From assembly GCF_041687215.1 (NCBI RefSeq), contig NZ_JAWLCI010000001.1, positions 186,001-250,000 of the forward strand: DNA of 64,000 nucleotides. The letters run 5' to 3'. Source of the DNA: Mariniphaga sp041687215 (lineage in GTDB: Bacteria > Bacteroidota > Bacteroidia > Bacteroidales > Prolixibacteraceae). Numbering within the stretch: position 1 is the first letter of the stretch; each line of letters starts with the position of its first letter. The position numbers and the translations under genes were made by a program. A model generated the notes under the pieces. The model had not been told where the DNA came from and made no database searches. It was given only the letters and a program-made list of their open reading frames with translations. This document shows, piece after piece, positions 60,301 to 64,000 of this stretch.

Positions 60301-60606
60301 GACAATTTACTTGAGCAAAACAGAAAACAGCTTATGAATAAAAATGTAAATGCTCAAATGATTTCGCGGCAGAACCAAATTACTACCCGCTTGCTCGAGG
60401 CAGAAAAGGCTGAAATGGAACGTGAATTTGAAGATGAAAGACAAAGCCGCACAGCAGAAGATTTTCACAGCAATCCTGCACAATTTTTTGAATATCAAAT
60501 CCGAGACAATTCAACTTTGGAATATTTGAACCGCAATTCGCATAAGCTAAATAATTTCTATAACAACAAATACAAGCAATATTTGAATAATATGCAAACA
60601 GAATAA
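57325..60606 (+). CDS. DUF4175 family membrane protein, very large
   Basis: A 1093-residue protein. The N-terminus has two to three membrane helices (about 24-46, 54-78, 150-172). A beta-rich region (about 190-480) follows, including LLPKPGINHFDVTVKPPSYTGLPE. A long acidic coiled-coil region (about 490-780) and a Gln/Met/Asn-rich C-terminal part (about 910-1015) complete it. Related families occur in other bacteria with similar topology; the role is unknown and probably concerns the envelope. It heads the run ATPase-ybeY-mnmG, the first of which starts 1 bp later. Confidence 0.85.
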   Translation: MTENFNILVHKLNSFRIKYYSFKLLKGVILTFFLLLALFTIFSLIEYFVYLPSDIRKILFFGFLVFGGLLTMQFILLPLLKLLHIIKPIDIKTSSQIIQKHFKDIKDKLLNIIELSEINDPVYSNEIVLASIDQKINELSVFNFSQAVQFKNLRLVLSYFLVSLLFTATVFLVNKSVFTTAPQRIIHYNTQFIKPAPFEFQLLNTELKAKKGDSYKIKMEVSGDELPQIAYINIEGNNYLMKSTSAGVFEFEMSSVINPVNFYFTDLKYNSDTYFLQLLPKPGINHFDVTVKPPSYTGLPELVHENTGDLQVPHGTLVKWNFQGIDIDTLYMALSDSVTLGAEKTSSGFQLENQFFKASGYHIYIKNDLTESELAFSYSVDVLPDLYPEIKIVQVQDSMQMTRFFFKGTIGDDYGFSALNFHYNINNNDSAIAIPFVKNMTDQEFYFGFDFAEIAMQSGLVSYYFSVTDNDVLNNYKTTTSDNFIFNLPNREEIAANEKEQFEKLEEMLQESEQLTKEIQDDLENLRLKNMDTNVSDWEKSQMVNQILSKQSELEKLYDRIKQDNEKLNNYLNSFNQQNDEIREKQQQIEELLDEVFTDELKKLLEEFQKLAEEFDNNKLNELTEQMNFTYEDLQKQLDKNLEMLRKMKVEQKFQNVIDDLNKMAEEEEKMAEEVSEKSNYDEIQEQLENHKNELENFQNEINDALRLNEELEKPMNIDDFSEEIEDIEKSMENSQNELQKKNRKKSGSGLKENSEKMKNTAFAMQQMLNSNTMQQNMENIQNLRQILSNLVYLSFEQENVLEGLTEINSIDPAVNELNLKQRRIKDQSRIVKDSLYALAKRTPQINSMVNNELITLELNLDKAMDEMAEGLYPNARASQQFVMTASNNLALMLNEALENLEEQMANAQPGDQQCENPGQGQSGMNMLKQESESIKQQLQQMIEQMKNGNSQNMNQQMGQSLMQHEMMQQMLREIMNNGSVGSDARKTMQEIDNLLEQNRKQLMNKNVNAQMISRQNQITTRLLEAEKAEMEREFEDERQSRTAEDFHSNPAQFFEYQIRDNSTLEYLNRNSHKLNNFYNNKYKQYLNNMQTE

Positions 60607-60607
60607 A

Positions 60608-61015
60608 ATGGATAAAGACCCTAAAATACTGGCTATAAAATCGGATAAAAAAGAATTGGAGAGGGTTGAAAAATTTCTTCTTCAAATTTTTGAAAATGAG
60701 AAACTTCCCAAAGCTTGTTTTAATAAGGTTTACCTATGCATTTCTGAAGCTGTAATCAATTCCATTGAACATGGAAACAAAAACGATAAAGACAAACAAG
60801 TAGATATTCAGATTAATTGTATGAATGGTAACATTATTATTGAAGTACATGATGAAGGCGACGGATTTGATTTTGAACTAATTGAAGATCCAACCTCAAA
60901 AAGCAATATTAAAAAGGAATACGGTCGTGGAATTCACATCATGAAATCCCTTTGTAGTGAAATTGAGTTTCGTAATCAGGGGAAATGTGTAGAGATAAAA
61001 ATTGATGTAACGTGA
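60608..61015 (+). CDS. Serine-protein kinase-like ATP-binding protein (RsbW/SpoIIAB fold)
   Basis: A 135-residue GHKL ATPase like the anti-sigma kinases. The N box CISEAVINSIEHGNKND, the G1 box HDEGDGFDF and the G2 box GRGIHIMKSLCSE are clear. Such proteins phosphorylate an anti-anti-sigma factor or bind a sigma factor. No STAS-domain partner is nearby, so the partner is unknown. Its stop codon overlaps the ybeY GTG start by 4 bp. Confidence 0.88.
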   Translation: MDKDPKILAIKSDKKELERVEKFLLQIFENEKLPKACFNKVYLCISEAVINSIEHGNKNDKDKQVDIQINCMNGNIIIEVHDEGDGFDFELIEDPTSKSNIKKEYGRGIHIMKSLCSEIEFRNQGKCVEIKIDVT

Positions 61016-61449
61016 GTGAAATATCATTTTTTTTTGAAGAAACCAAGCCCATTAAACTTCAAAAAAAAGTTCTGAAAAATACTGTTGATTTTTTAATTCA
61101 AAATGAAAACAAGCATGCCGGAGAAATTACTGTTGTTTTTTGTTCGGATGATTATTTGTTAAAAATTAATGAACAATACCTCAATCACAATTATTATACT
61201 GATATAGTTACGTTTGACTATGTTGAAAATTCTGTTATTTCGGGCGATTTATTTATAAGTGTTGACAGGATTATTGAAAATGCCAGTCAGTTAGGTGTTA
61301 ATTTTGATGAAGAATTATACCGGGTAATTTTTCATGGAATTCTGCATCTTTGCGGGTTTAAGGATAAAACCAATGCTGAAAAGAGATTGATGAGGGAGAA
61401 GGAAGATTTTTATCTGGGAAAAGCAGGTTTTAGAAAGGAGAAGAAATGA
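61012..61449 (+). CDS. ybeY: rRNA maturation endoribonuclease YbeY
   Basis: A 145-residue zinc RNase for 16S rRNA 3'-end maturation and ribosome quality control. The core YTDIVTFDYVENSVISGDLFIS and metal motif FHGILHLCGFKDKTNAEKRLM are visible. The usual third His of HxxxHxxxxxH is Asp here (H-GIL-H-LCGFK-D). The start is GTG at 61012, coupled to the ATPase gene. The stop overlaps the mnmG ATG by 4 bp. Confidence 0.93.
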   Translation: MSEISFFFEETKPIKLQKKVLKNTVDFLIQNENKHAGEITVVFCSDDYLLKINEQYLNHNYYTDIVTFDYVENSVISGDLFISVDRIIENASQLGVNFDEELYRVIFHGILHLCGFKDKTNAEKRLMREKEDFYLGKAGFRKEKK

Positions 61450-63326
61450 TACAAAAATATGATGTAATAGTTGTGGGGGGTGGCCACTCAGGATGTGAAG
61501 CCGCAGCCGCAGCCGCTAATCTGGGGTCAAAAACCTTGTTGATTACAATGGACATGACCAAATACGCTCAAATGTCCTGCAATCCGGCAATGGGAGGGAT
61601 TGCCAAAGGGCAAATTGTACGCGAAATTGATGCTTTGGGAGGTTATTCAGGAATTATTGCAGATAAAACCACCATTCAGTTCAGAATGCTTAATCTTTCG
61701 AAAGGGCCTGCCATGTGGAGTCCCCGTTCTCAAAACGACCGGATGAGGTTTACTGAATTGTGGCGGGAAACTCTGGAATCAATTGAAAACCTTGATTTGT
61801 GGCAAGATGCAGTTACTTCGTTAATTATTGAAGATAATGCAGTGAAAGGTGTGCGAACAAAAATTGGCGTTGACTTCCTGGGTACTACAGTTATTTTAAC
61901 CAACGGAACTTTTTTGAATGGATTAATTCATGTTGGTTCTTCTCAAATGCGGGGAGGACGAATTGGTGAAGCTGCATCATATAATATTACAGAACAATTA
62001 TTCGATGCCGGGTTCAAAACAGGTCGTCTCAAAACAGGTACTCCGGTTCGTATTGATGGCCGCACTATTGATTTTTCCAAATTAACCGAGCAAAAAGGCG
62101 ATGATACACATTTTAAGTTTTCCTATTTACCAGGAATAAAATCGAATCTACAGCAACGTTCATGCTGGATTACACATACTAACCCGGAAGTACACAGTGA
62201 ATTGGAGTTAGGATTTGATTTTTCACCTATGTTCGACGGGACCATTCAGAGTACTGGTCCACGCTATTGTCCCAGCATCGAGTCCAAATTGGTAACTTTC
62301 TCCGAAAAACAACAGCATCAGCTTTTTTTGGAACCTGAAGGTGAAACTACAGTGGAATACTATTTAAATGGTTTTTCATCTTCTCTACCCTGGCAGGTCC
62401 AGTACAGAGCCATGCAAAAAATCCCTGGGTTAGAGAATGCAAAAATCTTTCGTCCTGGTTATGCAATTGAATACGATTATTTTGAGCCAACGCAACTTTA
62501 TCATACCCTTGAAACAAAATTGATAAAGAATCTTTTTTTTGCGGGACAAATTAACGGGACCACCGGATATGAAGAAGCCGGTGCTCAGGGAATCATGGCT
62601 GGTATAAATGCTCATTTACGAAGTCATTCTCCCGAAAAGGATTTTATATTGAAAAGGGATGAAGCGTACATTGGTGTTTTAATTGACGATTTGGTTACGA
62701 AAGGAGTTGATGAACCTTACCGGATGTTTACAAGTCGTGCTGAATTTCGAATATTACTCAGGCAGGATAATGCTGATATTCGCCTGACCGAAAAATCGTA
62801 TAATTTAGGCCTTGCTTCTCCAGAACGTAAAAAATTGCTGGACGAAAAAAACAAACTTATTTCTGATATAATTCAATATTCCAAAAAATTTAGTATTAAG
62901 CCACACTTTGTAAATCAGCTACTTACGAGCAAAGGAACATCAGAATTAAAGCAAGGAGTGAAATTATTTGACCTGATTTTACGCCCTCAGATTTCGATAT
63001 TTGATTTAATTGAAGTCATCACCCCGTTTAATTCGTTTCTCCAAAGGGTTCCGGAAGAAAGAAAAACAGAAATTATGCAGGGAGCTGAAATTTTTATCAA
63101 GTACGAAGGATACATCAATCGTGAAAAAGTTTTGGCTGAAAAACTCGATAAATTGGAACACATTAACATCGAGAATAAATTTAATTATGGTCAATTGAAT
63201 TCATTGTCAACCGAAGCTCGTCAAAAGCTGGAAAAAATCAATCCAAAAACCATAGGACAGGCAAAAAGGATTTCTGGAGTTTCTCCTTCTGATATAAATG
63301 TTTTGTTAATTTTGCTGGGCAGATAA
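61446..63326 (+). CDS. mnmG: tRNA uridine-5-carboxymethylaminomethyl modification enzyme MnmG
   Basis: A 626-residue FAD- and NADH-using enzyme that, with MnmE, modifies U34 of tRNAs. FAD-binding VVGGGHSGCEAAAAAANLG lies near the N-terminus. SCNPAMGGIAKG, GTPVRIDGRTIDF and FFAGQINGTTGYEEAGAQG are the family blocks. The C-terminal helical domain (about 550-626) contacts MnmE. It is the last gene of the tightly overlapping cluster and is followed at once by a parS site. Confidence 0.96.
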   Translation: MIQKYDVIVVGGGHSGCEAAAAAANLGSKTLLITMDMTKYAQMSCNPAMGGIAKGQIVREIDALGGYSGIIADKTTIQFRMLNLSKGPAMWSPRSQNDRMRFTELWRETLESIENLDLWQDAVTSLIIEDNAVKGVRTKIGVDFLGTTVILTNGTFLNGLIHVGSSQMRGGRIGEAASYNITEQLFDAGFKTGRLKTGTPVRIDGRTIDFSKLTEQKGDDTHFKFSYLPGIKSNLQQRSCWITHTNPEVHSELELGFDFSPMFDGTIQSTGPRYCPSIESKLVTFSEKQQHQLFLEPEGETTVEYYLNGFSSSLPWQVQYRAMQKIPGLENAKIFRPGYAIEYDYFEPTQLYHTLETKLIKNLFFAGQINGTTGYEEAGAQGIMAGINAHLRSHSPEKDFILKRDEAYIGVLIDDLVTKGVDEPYRMFTSRAEFRILLRQDNADIRLTEKSYNLGLASPERKKLLDEKNKLISDIIQYSKKFSIKPHFVNQLLTSKGTSELKQGVKLFDLILRPQISIFDLIEVITPFNSFLQRVPEERKTEIMQGAEIFIKYEGYINREKVLAEKLDKLEHINIENKFNYGQLNSLSTEARQKLEKINPKTIGQAKRISGVSPSDINVLLILLGR

Positions 63327-63331
63327 TATAA

Positions 63332-63347
63332 TGTTTCACGTGGAACA
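63332..63347. other. parS centromere site for ParB
   Basis: TGTTTCACGTGGAACA fits the universal parS consensus TGTTnCACGTGnAACA at every fixed position. ParB spreads from such sites to segregate chromosome origins. Sites of this kind are near oriC in most bacteria, often by mnmG (gidA). Only one copy lies in the window. Confidence 0.85.
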
Positions 63348-63359
63348 AAAACCAAATTA

Positions 63360-63881
63360 ATGATGGATTTAAAAAGTAAAATCAGGGAGATTCCTGATTT
63401 TCCAACCAAGGGAATAAGTTTTAAAGACATTACAACCCTTTTAAAAGAAAAGGATGCTTTTAGATTTGTGATAAATAAAATTATTTCTGAATTTAAAGAA
63501 AAAAACATTTCAAAAGTTTTGGGAATTGAATCGCGGGGATTTATTATGGGTGGTGCGTTGGCCCACCAATTAAATGCGGGATTTGTTCCGGTAAGAAAAA
63601 AGGGAAAACTTCCTGCAGAAAAAATCTCAGAAACGTACCAGTTGGAATACGGAATGGACACCATTGAGATGCACAAAGATGCACTGAAGGAAGATGATGT
63701 AGTTTTAATTCATGATGATTTGCTGGCAACAGGCGGAACAGCTAATGCAGTTTACAATATGGTAAAACGAGTTGGTGTGAAAAACGTCTATTTTAGCTTT
63801 ATTTGCGATCTCGAATTTATTCAGACTCCGCAAAAAAAAGTAATCCAAAATTTAAATCCTCACATTTTGGTTAAATATTAG
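63360..63881 (+). CDS. apt: Adenine phosphoribosyltransferase
   Basis: A 173-residue enzyme that salvages adenine to AMP with PRPP. KIREIPDFPTKGISFKDITTLL is the family start, and VLGIESRGFIMGGALAHQL and the PRPP loop VVLIHDDLLATGGTANA are intact. The length is normal. Two adjacent ATG (63360, 63363) are possible starts. It ends 5 bp before the uvrC start, so the two may form one transcript. Confidence 0.95.
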   Translation: MMDLKSKIREIPDFPTKGISFKDITTLLKEKDAFRFVINKIISEFKEKNISKVLGIESRGFIMGGALAHQLNAGFVPVRKKGKLPAEKISETYQLEYGMDTIEMHKDALKEDDVVLIHDDLLATGGTANAVYNMVKRVGVKNVYFSFICDLEFIQTPQKKVIQNLNPHILVKY

Positions 63882-63886
63882 GTTTT

Positions 63887-64000
63887 GTGAAATACCAATC
63901 AAAAAATGGTGATATTGATTATTTGAAAAACCTGATTTCCGTGCTTCCCTGGAAACCGGGTATTTATCAGTTTTACGATAATACTGGCAATATTATTTAT
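63887..64000 (+). CDS. uvrC: UvrABC system protein C, N-terminal fragment
   Basis: Cut by the right edge of the window: 38 codons from GTG 63887. The sequence LISVLPWKPGIYQFYDNTGNIIY is the GIY-YIG nuclease start of UvrC (LPxxPGVYxFxDxxGxxIY). UvrC makes the incisions in nucleotide excision repair. The GTG start is the only reasonable one after the apt stop codon. Confidence 0.88.
   Translation, partial: MKYQSKNGDIDYLKNLISVLPWKPGIYQFYDNTGNIIY

Noticed and set aside
1..64000. tRNA, rRNA, tmRNA or known riboswitches
   Set aside because: All gaps were read on both strands; no cloverleaf, rRNA core sequence or familiar aptamer was seen.

Overview
The window is chromosomal DNA of a member of the Bacteroidota, most likely a Bacteroidales/Marinilabiliales-type marine or sediment organism. 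The evidence is: two secreted proteins ending in type IX secretion (T9SS) sorting domains; several families restricted or nearly restricted to this phylum (DUF4271, DUF4292, DUF4175 and DUF4382 proteins, an AroA-type DAHP synthase fused to chorismate mutase); many genes without a Shine-Dalgarno sequence; and repeated TAnnTTTG promoter -7 boxes of the Bacteroidota housekeeping sigma factor. The genus cannot be named from the sequence alone.

Layout. 0-2.8 kb: a truncated transporter gene, peptidase E, a creatininase-family amidohydrolase and an outer-membrane barrel protein, all on the minus strand. 2.8-4.5 kb: a DEAD-box RNA helicase. 4.6-10.7 kb: a hybrid histidine kinase and a sigma-54-dependent response regulator, followed by a membrane coiled-coil protein and a DUF4382 lipoprotein; the intervening DNA has tandem dyads and a near-consensus -24 box. 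10.8-20 kb: a secreted M28 peptidase, a NarL-type two-component pair, and two paralogous T9SS metallopeptidases separated by an unlisted 36-residue membrane peptide. 20-22.2 kb: an aromatic amino acid operon (tyrA, then DAHP synthase-chorismate mutase) preceded by a leader peptide with seven consecutive aromatic codons and an attenuator. 22.2-24.4 kb: rnpA, hemD and DUF4271 on the minus strand. 24.5-31.7 kb: metabolic and envelope genes (acyl-CoA ligase, NagX-like membrane acyltransferase, Tat-exported sugar isomerase, U32 RNA-hydroxylation protein).

31.8-37.1 kb is the accessory region: a HicBA toxin-antitoxin pair, gltX, and then a two-gene module of unknown function (an HNH endonuclease overlapping a methyltransferase-HIT fusion). 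This module is bracketed by a family of hairpin repeats and followed by a REP-associated tyrosine transposase (RAYT) that carries the same repeat inside its own coding sequence. 37.1-45.6 kb: a family 2 glycosidase lipoprotein, an aldehyde dehydrogenase, pirin, YceI, OsmC, a Crp/Fnr regulator with a methyltransferase, and a HigBA toxin-antitoxin pair with a clear operator.

45.6-64 kb is conserved core: EnvC-like factor, DUF4292, TPR lipoprotein, dUTPase, HemW, VanZ, Rrf2, RpiB, a polysaccharide flippase, glutaminyl cyclase, RuvB, a response regulator, a very large DUF4175 protein, an anti-sigma-like ATPase, YbeY, MnmG, a parS partition site, Apt and the start of UvrC. The parS site suggests that the right end lies in the origin-proximal part of the chromosome.

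The best candidates for something little described are the aromatic attenuator (20.0-20.2 kb), the HNH/methyltransferase-HIT module (34.1-36.0 kb), and the RAYT with its self-invading repeats (33.8-37.1 kb).
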